A stretch of 64,000 bases of DNA, from positions 29,293-93,292 of the forward strand of contig JABLXH010000005.1 of NCBI GenBank assembly GCA_013178155.1, in the 5' to 3' direction. The DNA is from Armatimonadota bacterium. Its GTDB lineage: Bacteria > Armatimonadota > Zipacnadia > Zipacnadales > UBA11051. Under the pieces are notes generated by a model. That model made no database searches, had not been told where the DNA came from, and saw only the letters and a list, made by a program, of their open reading frames with translations. Shown piece by piece: positions 17,983 to 26,935 of this stretch. Position numbers and translations under genes: made by a program. Position 1 is the first letter of the stretch. Each line of letters opens with the position of its first letter.

Positions 17983-19095
17983 TTAGCGGGCTCTCAGCAG
18001 CGCTCCGTCGCCTGGCTTGAGGGCGAAGCGTGTGGCAGTGACGCCGCGGGCGCCGTCACGCAGTTCCACCGGCCTCCAGGCCTTTGTCGCGACGTCGAAT
18101 CGCTCCAGCACGTGGACACCGGCCGGAAAGGCCAGATTGACCGGCTGGGTGCGGTCTATGGCGCGGTTCACCACGAACACGTAGCGCTGCCTGCCAGGCC
18201 CTTCAAACAAGCCGAGAGTCAGATTGCGATTGCGCGGCTGGACCCACAGGTCACCAGGGACCGGGCGGGTGTGGTCGGGAACGGGGGCAGTATGCACCAC
18301 ATCCAGCGACCGGAGTTGCAGCAGGATAGGGCCGAGGGCTGCCATCTCGTGGTTGAGGACCTTAATGTCACGCCCGGCGGCATTCAGTGTGCGTTCCGAC
18401 GGCTCACCGCGCTCAAAGGCCAGGCCGCTGGTGAACCACTGGATACCGCGCACACCGTAGGCCATGGCTAGATACACGCTTTGGCGAAGCTTGGCCTGGT
18501 TGTCCGGCAGGTAGGTGGCCCCTTCCTTGCCCCATTCCCAGCGGGGGTCGGCGTTGGACTCCACCCAGCAGATCAGGTCCTGGTTGTGCTTGAGCGCCGC
18601 TTCGCGGTGCGCTTCGAGCCGCCAGCAGTAGTTATGCGGTCCCCACCACCACTGGTAGTAGTCGTAGCTCAGGAACCGGGGCTTGACCAGCTCGTAGTAC
18701 CTCTCCAGGTTCATCCACGCCATCAGATTAACGTACGCCGGATGGTTGGGATCGGCCGCATGGTACTGGGCCACGACCTCTCCGGTAGCCGCGAAAGCAT
18801 CCTCCGGCGGCTCATCCCGCACGTACCACCCCCATACTACTGGGTCGTCCTTCATCTTGGCCGCCAGCTCCGGGCTGCCATCCATGACGATGGCGCGGAT
18901 ACCGTAGGGCCGCAGCAGGTCCAGGTGCTCGACCTTGGCCATCACGGTGTTGAAACCCGCATCAGCGAAGGCTTTGGCGCTCTCGGCATCGGTCGGCGCG
19001 CCCCAGGTGCTGATCATGAAGCGGTCAAGACGCCATTGTGCCTGGGCCTCGGCCGGTATCACGAACACGAGTGCAAGCAGCGTCAGTCTGTTCAT
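17983..19095 (-). CDS. Secreted TIM-barrel glycoside-hydrolase-like protein
   Basis: A 370-aa protein with a signal peptide (about 1-19, ending AQA). Short strands alternate with helices as in a TIM barrel: STWGAPTDAESAKAF near the N-terminus, a WYVRDEPPEDAF segment whose Asp-Glu pair recalls the acid/base position of GH42/GH5-like barrels, YDYYQWWWG, and WVESNADPRWEW. A beta domain closes the C-terminus. The ATG at 19095 follows AGAGGTGG and overlaps the stop of the upstream membrane gene as ATGA, so it is translationally coupled to that gene. Specific activity unknown. Confidence 0.6.
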   Translation of the reverse strand: MNRLTLLALVFVIPAEAQAQWRLDRFMISTWGAPTDAESAKAFADAGFNTVMAKVEHLDLLRPYGIRAIVMDGSPELAAKMKDDPVVWGWYVRDEPPEDAFAATGEVVAQYHAADPNHPAYVNLMAWMNLERYYELVKPRFLSYDYYQWWWGPHNYCWRLEAHREAALKHNQDLICWVESNADPRWEWGKEGATYLPDNQAKLRQSVYLAMAYGVRGIQWFTSGLAFERGEPSERTLNAAGRDIKVLNHEMAALGPILLQLRSLDVVHTAPVPDHTRPVPGDLWVQPRNRNLTLGLFEGPGRQRYVFVVNRAIDRTQPVNLAFPAGVHVLERFDVATKAWRPVELRDGARGVTATRFALKPGDGALLRAR

Positions 19096-20507
19096 AGTTG
19101 GTCCACCTCTTTGGATTGCGGCGTCCTTTCGGCGGCTGCCTTCCTTCTGAGTGAGCGCAGGCCAGGGCACTTTGGGTGTGCCAGCAGCCAGGAGACCAAG
19201 GCCCCAGCGGCGCCACAGCCGAGCAGGGCCCAGAAGAGAGTGTCAAACTGGGTCCCGGCGAGCAGGCCCTGATAGAGGTCAATCGGGTCGAAACTCGATA
19301 GGACGACCAGTCCAAGTCTGTGCCCGGCCGGATTCTCCGCATAGCGGTAGAACAGCTCATGGCCATTCATGCCAACGGTGAAGAAGAGCAGCAGATAGAA
19401 GGCGCCTTCGGTCAGGAAGCGGCGAGCGGGCGCACAGGGTTGCGTCATGTAGCCGTCTATCCAGACCCCCAGGGCCAGGAACAGCACGGGGGCCACGCAG
19501 GTCAGATAGCGCGTATCCTGCGCTGTCCCCCCCGCCCAGGTCGCATGGGCCGCGGTAGTCACCAGGACCGCCACGAAGGTGCCCAGACACAGTGCCGCCT
19601 CGGCGGCCTGACGACGGAACTGGAGCGCATAGCCCCAGACAGCGAGCCAGGCCACCGGTGACAGCGTGAATAGACCGCGAACCATGCCCCCGCCAAAGAG
19701 CAGCCCCTGCAGACCCTCGCGGAGGTCGCCTGACCAGGCCATGCTCTCTTGCCAGCCCGGTCGGTAGGCGTAGGCCGTGTGCCAGGGGCTGCCAAAACAG
19801 GACCAGTGGTAGAAGGCCAGGAGGCCCATGGCCAGGGCCCACGTGAGTGCAGCCGGCCACAGTGTCCGTAGAGCCAGCCAGCGGCCATGGCGCCACCGGC
19901 AGGCCACGACATAGGTTGTCAGCAGGGGTGTCAAGATGATGAGCTGGTACTCCGTTGCGGCTGCGTAACCGACTGCCCAGCCGAGGAGCGGGGCCACCCA
20001 GCGCGCCGAACGAGCTTCATCGCCGATCCGGAGTGCCAGGTAGACCGACGCGAGCACGAGCATGGCGGCAGGTACGTGCGAGAACAACAGGTGGGCGTAA
20101 CGCCAGACCAGGGTCCCGAGGGCCACCGCCAGTGCGGTCAACAGCGAGGCGTAGACACCGGCCCAGCGCCGCGCCAGAACGTAGCTGAGGAAGGCGACGG
20201 TCACGCCGACCAGGGCCGGAAACGTCTTCACGTCGAGCCCCAGGGCTACACAAACGGCCGCCATGAAGGCTGTGCCTGGAGCGCGGTCGCTGTAGAAGTG
20301 GCCGTCTCGCATCGCATAGTCAACGCCCGAGGTGCTGGCGAAGCGTTTGTCAATACAGAAGGTGTGGTCTTCCACGATGGCCTGAACCAGCGCCAGGTGA
20401 GAGCCGTCGTTGGAGGACCGCTGGAGGGTCGGGCTGTAGTAGATGTAGCCCAGAGCCACCAGTAGCCCTGCAGCCCAACCCAGCGGAATCCGGGCCTCAG
20501 CGTGCAT
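19092..20507 (-). CDS. Polytopic membrane protein, GT39/PMT-like
   Basis: A 471-aa protein with about 10-11 hydrophobic segments. It fits the GT-C fold of lipid-linked glycosyl- or mannosyltransferases: a first periplasmic loop with YSPTLQRSSNDGSHLALVQ, then YAMRDGHFYSDRAPGTAF containing acidic and basic residues, as in GT39-like proteins. No substrate can be named. The ATG at 20507 is chosen because GGAGAGG lies upstream; it overlaps the end of the previous gene by 11 bases. It is third in a run of overlapping membrane genes (22013-24466, 20497-22023, this one) and overlaps the glycosidase-like gene downstream. Confidence 0.68.
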   Translation of the reverse strand: MHAEARIPLGWAAGLLVALGYIYYSPTLQRSSNDGSHLALVQAIVEDHTFCIDKRFASTSGVDYAMRDGHFYSDRAPGTAFMAAVCVALGLDVKTFPALVGVTVAFLSYVLARRWAGVYASLLTALAVALGTLVWRYAHLLFSHVPAAMLVLASVYLALRIGDEARSARWVAPLLGWAVGYAAATEYQLIILTPLLTTYVVACRWRHGRWLALRTLWPAALTWALAMGLLAFYHWSCFGSPWHTAYAYRPGWQESMAWSGDLREGLQGLLFGGGMVRGLFTLSPVAWLAVWGYALQFRRQAAEAALCLGTFVAVLVTTAAHATWAGGTAQDTRYLTCVAPVLFLALGVWIDGYMTQPCAPARRFLTEGAFYLLLFFTVGMNGHELFYRYAENPAGHRLGLVVLSSFDPIDLYQGLLAGTQFDTLFWALLGCGAAGALVSWLLAHPKCPGLRSLRRKAAAERTPQSKEVDQL

Positions 20508-22023
20508 CGTGAGCCTCTCCGCCCTCGTCCCCGACACCCAGGCCCCACAGCAGGAGATAGGTAGTCAGGACGTAGTAGTTGAAGTAGCCCTGCTTATGTC
20601 CCAGGATGAATGCCAACACTGAGGCACCAAGACAACACGCCATGTTCCCCGCGTTGCGCCCCGGGTTACGCCAGGCTATGGCGAGTATGAGAGCTAACGC
20701 CACCAGCCAGCCTGCCGCCGGGGAGAGGTCCAGCGCCAAGCTGTTCTTGGCCAGGGCGAGCAGGGTCAGGGCCTGCGGCACCACAGGCCGCGCGAGATGC
20801 TTGGTTACGACGATCTCCCAGAAATGCCCGGGTCCCCACAGAGCAAAGGGGGCGACCACGATAGCAAAGACCAGTGCGGCGGCCACCCAGAGACCACGCT
20901 GGCGTCCCCACTGTCGGGCCAGGCAAGGCAGGAACACAACAGCGTACTGCTTGGTCGCCAACAGGGCCCCCAGTGCGGCACCTGCCCAGGTTCCGGCCCG
21001 CGCGCCCCTTCCCGAGCCAGCCAGCAGAAGCATCGTTCCGGCCAGACAGGCCATCTGCGGCTCGATCCAGGACTGCTCCAGGAAGAAAGGGGTTCGTGGC
21101 AGGCAGAGGTAGAGCCCCGCGGCCAGGGCCCCCGGGCCCGTGCGTCCGGCAGCACGGGCCGCCAGAAAGAGCAGTACCGCCGCCAGGACGTCAGCCGCCA
21201 CATTCACGTAGCGGACGTCTAGGCCCAGCAGGACCGCGGGCACACCCGTAAGGACCGCCACAGGGGGGTAGGTGGCCGGCCGGGGGTCAGGAGCGTCGTG
21301 GATACCGGCGGCACTAGCTCTGGCGGTGCCGTAGGGGCTGGCGTAATCCACAGCGTAGGGGTTCCGCCCTTGGAGAAGGAACCGGGGCGCTTGCTGCAGC
21401 CAGGCGTTCACGTCTATGATCGGGTCCGGCGAGGCCGTTACCGCCAGACCTCGTATCCCCAACCCCACGGCCACCAGCAGCCCCAGACGGACCAACCAGC
21501 CCCTTCCAGGCACCGGCTGGGCCAGGAAGCTGAGCCAGACCAGGTACCCTGCCGCCGCCAGCGCCACAATGGCGAGAACAGAGCCCAGCGCGGCGGGATC
21601 GGGGTAGCGCAACTGGCACGCCAGGACGGCGAAGCCCGACAGCAGAATGCCAGCGCCGATCAGACCGGCCTGAAGCGGGTCGCGGGGCCGCAGGCCGGCC
21701 AGGTGGGCGGTCATTGCTGTTAGCAGACCCACGACGGCCATGACTGCGTAAAGCATGGCCAGCATCCCGTTGGCAGTGAAAGCAGCTTCGCGAAGCAGCA
21801 GCACCATGAGGGCGAGAAAAGGGCCGTAAAGCATGACTCTGGGAGCACTGGCGGGCAGCCTCACCATCCGTGGCCGGGCGAGCATTGCGCAGAACGTTAG
21901 CACCGCGCCGGCAAGCACCAGCCCGATGGCCCCGGGTGAGTAGAACCCCAGGTTGGCCGTGTAGCCCGGCACCAGGAGGGGCACGGCCGCAAGGATGAGC
22001 AAGGCCCGGGAGCTAACCGCCAT
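20497..22023 (-). CDS. Polytopic membrane glycosyltransferase-like protein (GT87/DUF2029-like)
   Basis: A 508-aa integral membrane protein with about 12 predicted helices. The long loop after helix 6 has the pattern of GT87-like polyprenyl-phosphate mannosyltransferases: DPIIDVNAWLQQAPRFLLQGRNPY, then YPPVAVL. The acidic residue in DVNAWLQ is the likely catalytic Asp by analogy with the GT-C superfamily. It overlaps the YfhO gene upstream by 11 bases and the GT39-like gene downstream by 11 bases, indicating tight co-translation. Probably builds or modifies a cell-envelope glycan; acceptor and donor unknown. Confidence 0.68.
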   Translation of the reverse strand: MAVSSRALLILAAVPLLVPGYTANLGFYSPGAIGLVLAGAVLTFCAMLARPRMVRLPASAPRVMLYGPFLALMVLLLREAAFTANGMLAMLYAVMAVVGLLTAMTAHLAGLRPRDPLQAGLIGAGILLSGFAVLACQLRYPDPAALGSVLAIVALAAAGYLVWLSFLAQPVPGRGWLVRLGLLVAVGLGIRGLAVTASPDPIIDVNAWLQQAPRFLLQGRNPYAVDYASPYGTARASAAGIHDAPDPRPATYPPVAVLTGVPAVLLGLDVRYVNVAADVLAAVLLFLAARAAGRTGPGALAAGLYLCLPRTPFFLEQSWIEPQMACLAGTMLLLAGSGRGARAGTWAGAALGALLATKQYAVVFLPCLARQWGRQRGLWVAAALVFAIVVAPFALWGPGHFWEIVVTKHLARPVVPQALTLLALAKNSLALDLSPAAGWLVALALILAIAWRNPGRNAGNMACCLGASVLAFILGHKQGYFNYYVLTTYLLLWGLGVGDEGGEAHDAR

Positions 22024-24466
22024 CCCTATCCTCCCACGCCCAGGGCCAGAAAGCCAGCAACGCCATAAGCACCAAACCGCCCAGCGCCAGCACCAGACCA
22101 GTGCGCCAGGATGAGGGGCGGTAGCGAAACTCGACCCGGCATTCCCCGGCCGGAACCGTCACGGCCCGGTTGACTCCATTGGCCCGCAGGAGCCGCTGCG
22201 GCTGCCCGTTCACGGTTACGGTCCAGCCGGGGTACCAGGCGTCAGCCAGCACCAGCAGGGCGGGCTGGGAACATCTGGTGATGACTTCCACCCGAAGATT
22301 GCTCTCGGCGGCGATGGTGGCAGTACCAACGGGCGGCCTGGTCGGGAACCGTTGTACAGGACCGTCGACCACAGCATCGGCGTGGGGGTCGAAACCGCGC
22401 TCCTTGACTGCCTCCAGTTGGTCCGTCGGATCCTCGATCGTCCAGACCGTCCCCGCCAGCCAGACGCGAGGGTGCTCCTGCCGGTAGCGGTAGACCCGCA
22501 CCGGACCGTCATGCAGGAGATCGAGGTCACCGCCTCCCGCCTCGCCCGGTGTCACAATGTACTGAACCCCACAAAGAGCATGGAACTTCGCCATCCGCTC
22601 GGCGGGCGTGCCGACGCGCTCTATGGTCTCGGCACTGGTCTCCACCTGTCCCGTGAAGCTCTGCACCGAGTAGCGGTAAACGGTATCCCACCAGCGCAGT
22701 GTGGAGGGTGTCACCAGACCTTGCTTGTAGCCGTCGGCGTAGGCAAGCCCAAAGAGGGTGCCGATGGCTGGCGTGAGCAGCTCTCGAGACAGGTAATCCG
22801 CCGGGATGTCGTCACTGCCGCCGCGAGTGCGCCAGGAATTGTCAGGACAGACCAGTTCAGGGGGCAGATGCACAAGGCGGCCAGAGCCTGATTGCAGAAC
22901 CGCCTGTGCGGTCCGTGCCGGCGGGCCCAGGTAGTAGTCGCGGGGCACCGTATGGTTGGTGACCTGCCAGAAATGCCACAGTGGTAGTCCCAGAGCCAGG
23001 CCCAAGGTCATGGATTGCGCCCAGGAAAGATCGCGCCCCGCCGGCCAGGTGAGCAAGACTAGGGCGACGACGATCAGTCCGCCGGCGACGAACAGAGCTT
23101 CCCAGCCGGTGAGTGAGTTGTAGATCGCGTCGGCCATATTCTGGACCGGTACGGCCGCTTCCGGGTGTCCCGGCAGCGCCAGGTGCCCGCCTTCGGCGCC
23201 GAAGGTCAGCCAGAGCGCCGCCAAGGCCAGGCAAAAGAGCGACGCGAGCAGCACGATTCCGCGCCGGGCGATGGCGTGGCTGGCGGCGGTAAGTCGGGGC
23301 CAGCTCTGGAGCGCAAAGCTCACGAACAGCCCTGAGGCCAGCATGGGCAGGACCGCCCACCGCCCCATGGCCCGAAACGACCCCAACAGCGGGACGTGCG
23401 CCACCAGTCGGTGCAGCGGGTTATGCGCCCACATCAGCGCGCCACCAACGAGCAGGAGCGCAAGAGCGAAGGCATAGCCACCGTGTCGCCGACCGACGCC
23501 CAGGCCCAGCAAGGCCAGGAGCAGCGCCCCACCTCCGATGAAGGCGCATGTCTCGTGGAAGGCCGGTCCGCCACCGATGACGTTGGCCTCAGCGGTTCCG
23601 AACAGGTCAGGCAGCACGACTCGCACCAGGTCCAGGGCACGGAAGGGGTAGCTGGTCACGAACTGTTCAGCCCCCAGCGTCTCAGCGGGCGTCACCCCCT
23701 GACTCTCGCGGGCCAGTTCGAGGGTGGGCAGTAGTTGGGGCATAGCCAGCAGCAAAGCCGTCGCCGTCGCCAGGGCCAGACCAGGGAAGCGGCGTGCAGG
23801 CCTCCTGACGTCGCGCCACCAGCCTCCGGCAACCAGCCACAGGGCAGCCACCACAAGACTCATGAGAAACACTTGCGGATGACTGCAGAGGAAAGCCAGA
23901 GCACCCTCCAGGGCCAGGAGGGCCCACCAGTAAGCTCTGTTGGTGCGCAGGGCAAGCTGGGTGGCCCCTAACATCAAAGGCACGTGGGCCGCGGCGGTCA
24001 CGAAGTTGTAATGCACTAGGTGAGCGGCCTGGTAACCACTGAAGGCATAGACCACGGCACCCAGTCCCGCGGCTTTCCAGCCCAGTCCGAGATGGCGGCC
24101 GACCCAGACAAACCCGGCCACAGCCAGGGCCAGGTGAAGCCAGTATCCAAAGTGCAGGGCAGTCATCCAGGGCAGGATGCGGAAGGCTAGCAGATGCGGC
24201 GGGTAAAGCTGTCCGGTCTGGCCGCAGGCCAGAGCGGGGAGACCGGAGTACTGACCTGGGTCCCACAGGTACAGGTGTCCCTGGCGCAGGCATTCGCCCA
24301 GTGCCCGGTACATGGGGTATACGAAGAGCGCGGCGTCATCGCGCACCAGGGGCCGACCGACCAGGAGTGTCTGCCACATGAAGACGAGCGGGAGGAACGC
24401 CGCCACAGCGGCAGCCACCCAGGGCCTGCGGTCGCGAGGCATGGCAGATGACTGGCGAGGTTGCAT
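22013..24466 (-). CDS. YfhO-family membrane protein
   Basis: An 817-aa polytopic membrane protein (about 13 helices) ending in a periplasmic beta domain. Recognisable YfhO features: an early RDDAALFVYPMYRALGE loop, LYLWDPGQYSGLPALACGQ, YAFSGYQAAHLVHYNF and a C-terminal segment with ADAWYPGWTVTVNGQP, a hallmark of the family. In Bacillus, YfhO-type proteins belong to the GT-C superfamily and glycosylate lipoteichoic acid; in this diderm the acceptor must differ. The ATG at 24466 has AGGGG upstream. First gene of a four-gene overlapping set. Confidence 0.85.
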   Translation of the reverse strand: MQPRQSSAMPRDRRPWVAAAVAAFLPLVFMWQTLLVGRPLVRDDAALFVYPMYRALGECLRQGHLYLWDPGQYSGLPALACGQTGQLYPPHLLAFRILPWMTALHFGYWLHLALAVAGFVWVGRHLGLGWKAAGLGAVVYAFSGYQAAHLVHYNFVTAAAHVPLMLGATQLALRTNRAYWWALLALEGALAFLCSHPQVFLMSLVVAALWLVAGGWWRDVRRPARRFPGLALATATALLLAMPQLLPTLELARESQGVTPAETLGAEQFVTSYPFRALDLVRVVLPDLFGTAEANVIGGGPAFHETCAFIGGGALLLALLGLGVGRRHGGYAFALALLLVGGALMWAHNPLHRLVAHVPLLGSFRAMGRWAVLPMLASGLFVSFALQSWPRLTAASHAIARRGIVLLASLFCLALAALWLTFGAEGGHLALPGHPEAAVPVQNMADAIYNSLTGWEALFVAGGLIVVALVLLTWPAGRDLSWAQSMTLGLALGLPLWHFWQVTNHTVPRDYYLGPPARTAQAVLQSGSGRLVHLPPELVCPDNSWRTRGGSDDIPADYLSRELLTPAIGTLFGLAYADGYKQGLVTPSTLRWWDTVYRYSVQSFTGQVETSAETIERVGTPAERMAKFHALCGVQYIVTPGEAGGGDLDLLHDGPVRVYRYRQEHPRVWLAGTVWTIEDPTDQLEAVKERGFDPHADAVVDGPVQRFPTRPPVGTATIAAESNLRVEVITRCSQPALLVLADAWYPGWTVTVNGQPQRLLRANGVNRAVTVPAGECRVEFRYRPSSWRTGLVLALGGLVLMALLAFWPWAWEDRDGG

Positions 24467-24576
24467 CGGCCCCTGCTTCGCCCCGTCGTCAGGTCATTCC
24501 TGCAATGGCCAGACCAGAGGGAGCAGTGATGCCGGGCAGAGGTCTTTCCTCAGGTGGCGGCGAAAACTGCACGGTC

Positions 24577-24629
24577 CCGCCCCGTCCGGAACAAGCGGAC
24601 AGCCGGGGTTGCCCGTGCGGGCGGGGCGG
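24577..24629 (+). promoter_or_regulatory. Structured leader covering the ribosome-binding site of the 24640 gene
   Basis: An 8-base perfect inverted repeat CCGCCCCG (24577-24584) / CGGGGCGG (24622-24629) encloses two small hairpins, TCCG/CGGA (24585-24588 with 24596-24599) and CGGG/CCCG (24604-24607 with 24612-24615), giving a possible three-way junction. The right arm of the outer stem overlaps the GGAGGA that serves the GTG start at 24640, so folding could hide it. The region is GC-rich and chance pairing is possible; no known riboswitch is recognised. Confidence 0.35.
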
Positions 24630-24639
24630 AGGACTAGCC

Positions 24640-25713
24640 GTGCCGGAACACTACCGCGTGGCCTTCATCGGGACCGGAGGCATCTCCCGCACCCATGCCC
24701 GGTACTATGTAGCCAACCGCGCCACCGAGATCGTGGCGGCGTGCGACATCGATCCTGAGAAGCTCAAGGGTTTCCAGGAGGAGTTTGAAGTCCCGGCCGG
24801 GTACGCCGACTACCATCAACTCCTGGAGCAGGAAAGACCGGACATCGTCAGCATCTGCACCTGGCACGGCACGCATGCAGAGATCTGCGTTGCAGCAGCG
24901 GAGGCCGGTGCGAAAGGCATCCTGGCCGAGAAACCTATGGGCCGAGACCTCGGCGAGGCCAAGGCGATGGTCGAGGCGGCCGAACGCCACGGCGCCAGAC
25001 TCGCCATACACCATCAGCGACGTTTTGACCCCACCATTGTGGCGGTACGGGAAGCCATCGGTGCGGGCGCCATTGGATGCCCGGTCAGTATGATCTTCTC
25101 TACCAGCGGCGGCTTACTGAACAACGGCTGTCACGGTATTGACCTTTTCGTCTACCTGACAGGACAGCCCGCCTGGACGTCTGTTTTTGGTCAGGTGCAG
25201 CGAACGACCAACCGCTACGAGAGGGGCATACCGGCGGAAGACAAGACTCTCGGAGTGGTCCGCTTTGAGGGGGGACACGAGCTGGTGTTACAGGTCGATA
25301 TGCTGGAGGGCGAGGTGGTCGGCACGGCCGAACGCGTCCTGGGGCCCCAGGGCATCATCCGGTACGACCGCCACGGGGCCTCGCTCCTTTCGCCCGGGGC
25401 CCGCGATTGGCAGCTCCTTGAGGAACGACGCCCCCAGCCTACACCGGTAGAGGAGCTCATTGACTGGATGGAAGGGGGACCCGAGCATCGCAACTCGGGG
25501 CGTGCCTCGCTGGTGGCCGAAGAGATCATGATGGCGATCTATGAATCGGCACGACGGCGCGAGCTAGTCAAACCCCCCTTCACCCGGCTCAGTTCGCCTC
25601 TGCTGGAAATGGTCGCCGACGGGACTCTGGCCGTTGACGAACCGGCCTATGATATTCGCAGCGAGGCGGCGCTGCAGTATGAGATGCAGCGCCAAGCAGC
25701 AACTGCAGACTGA
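24640..25713 (+). CDS. Gfo/Idh/MocA-family oxidoreductase
   Basis: A 357-aa NAD(P)-dependent sugar or inositol dehydrogenase-type protein. It opens with a Rossmann motif (FIGTGGISRTHARYY), then WHGTHAEIC, the catalytic-lysine motif AEKPMG (about residues 100-105) and a C-terminal alpha/beta substrate domain with a GCHGIDLF segment placing His and Asp near the active site. The GTG at 24640 is chosen because GGAGGA lies at 24628-24633 and the Rossmann fold begins directly after it. Followed 19 bases later by an ArgD-like aminotransferase; an oxidoreductase/aminotransferase pair would fit amino-sugar synthesis. Exact substrate unknown. Confidence 0.88.
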   Translation: MPEHYRVAFIGTGGISRTHARYYVANRATEIVAACDIDPEKLKGFQEEFEVPAGYADYHQLLEQERPDIVSICTWHGTHAEICVAAAEAGAKGILAEKPMGRDLGEAKAMVEAAERHGARLAIHHQRRFDPTIVAVREAIGAGAIGCPVSMIFSTSGGLLNNGCHGIDLFVYLTGQPAWTSVFGQVQRTTNRYERGIPAEDKTLGVVRFEGGHELVLQVDMLEGEVVGTAERVLGPQGIIRYDRHGASLLSPGARDWQLLEERRPQPTPVEELIDWMEGGPEHRNSGRASLVAEEIMMAIYESARRRELVKPPFTRLSSPLLEMVADGTLAVDEPAYDIRSEAALQYEMQRQAATAD

Positions 25714-25732
25714 GACGAAAGGACGTCCGGCC

Positions 25733-26926
25733 TTGAACAACGCAGAGATCGCGGCCCTCACTGGCAAGTACGTGATGCCGACCTATGGACGGCTTCCCCT
25801 GGCGTTCGTCCGGGGGGAGGGGTGCCGGCTTTGGGACGCGGACGGCAAGATGTACCTGGACTTCCTGGCCGGCATCTCCGTAGTCGGCACGGGACACTGC
25901 CACCCGCGGGTGGTGGAGGCCATCTGCCGCCAGGCCGCCACGCTGATGCATACCAGCAATCTGTTTCACATCGAGCCTCAGGCACGACTGGCCGAGCTTC
26001 TCTGTACTCACTCCTGTGCCGAGAAGGTGTTTTTCTGCAACAGCGGTGCCGAGGCCAACGAAGCGGCGATCAAACTGGCTCGCAAGTGGGCTGGGTTGCA
26101 CAAGGGGCCCCAGGCACGGGGCATCGTAACCGCGTTGAACTCATTCCATGGGCGAACACTGGCCACAGTGACGGCCACCGGGCAGGAGAAGTACAACAAG
26201 CCCTTTGCACCCCTCCCGCCGGGGTTCACCCATGTCCCTTACGATGACATAGACGCCCTGGCGGCTGCGATGGATGAGACGGTGTGCGCGGTGATGCTGG
26301 AGCCGATCATCGCCGAAGGCGGTGTCATCGTGCCGGACGAGGGGTACATGGGCAAGGTCCGGGAGCTGTGCGACGAGCGGCATGTGCTGCTGATTCTCGA
26401 TGAGGTTCAGACCGGACTCGGTCGGACCGGTAAGCTCTTTGGTTACCAGCACTGGGGCATCGAACCTGACGTGTTCACCCTGGCCAAGGCGCTGGGTGGC
26501 GGCTTCCCCATCGGCGCTTGCTTGGCCCGCGGCGACGCGGCCACAGCACTGGAGCCGGGCAATCACGCCTCGACGTTCGGTGGCAACCACCTGGCGTGCG
26601 CTGCCGGTGAGGCGGCGGTGCGCGTCATCCTTGAGGACGACCTGGCCCACAACGCGGCCGTGATGGGGCAGCGGCTTCGCGACGGTCTGTTGACGATGCG
26701 GAAGTCCGTACCGCTGGTTGCCGGGGTGCGGGGCAGAGGCCTGCTGCTGGGCCTGGAGCTGTCTGCCCCCAAGGGGACGGAGGTCGAGGCCGTCTGTCGG
26801 GAGCGCGGCCTGATCGTCAACAAGCTGGGTGATGACCTGCTGCGCCTGGCACCACCGCTCGTGATGACTGCGGCTGAGGCTGACGAAGGTCTTGAGATCC
26901 TGCGCGAGGCGCTGCTAGCGGTATAG
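25733..26926 (+). CDS. argD: Class III PLP aminotransferase, acetylornithine type
   Basis: A 397-aa fold-type I PLP enzyme like acetylornithine aminotransferase (transfer of an amino group to or from N-acetyl-L-glutamate semialdehyde in arginine synthesis). Seen: DFLAGISVVGTGHCHP, NSGAEANEAAIKLAR (PLP phosphate contact), NSFHGRTLATV, DEVQTGLGRTGK (Asp contacting the pyridine nitrogen) and TLAKALGGGFPIG with the Schiff-base Lys. The start is a TTG at 25733 after GAAAGGA. Other class III members (succinylornithine, 4-aminobutyrate or sugar aminotransferases) share these motifs, and no other arginine genes are nearby, so the specific name is tentative. Confidence 0.8.
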   Translation: MNNAEIAALTGKYVMPTYGRLPLAFVRGEGCRLWDADGKMYLDFLAGISVVGTGHCHPRVVEAICRQAATLMHTSNLFHIEPQARLAELLCTHSCAEKVFFCNSGAEANEAAIKLARKWAGLHKGPQARGIVTALNSFHGRTLATVTATGQEKYNKPFAPLPPGFTHVPYDDIDALAAAMDETVCAVMLEPIIAEGGVIVPDEGYMGKVRELCDERHVLLILDEVQTGLGRTGKLFGYQHWGIEPDVFTLAKALGGGFPIGACLARGDAATALEPGNHASTFGGNHLACAAGEAAVRVILEDDLAHNAAVMGQRLRDGLLTMRKSVPLVAGVRGRGLLLGLELSAPKGTEVEAVCRERGLIVNKLGDDLLRLAPPLVMTAAEADEGLEILREALLAV

Positions 26927-26935
26927 GTGAGCGCC

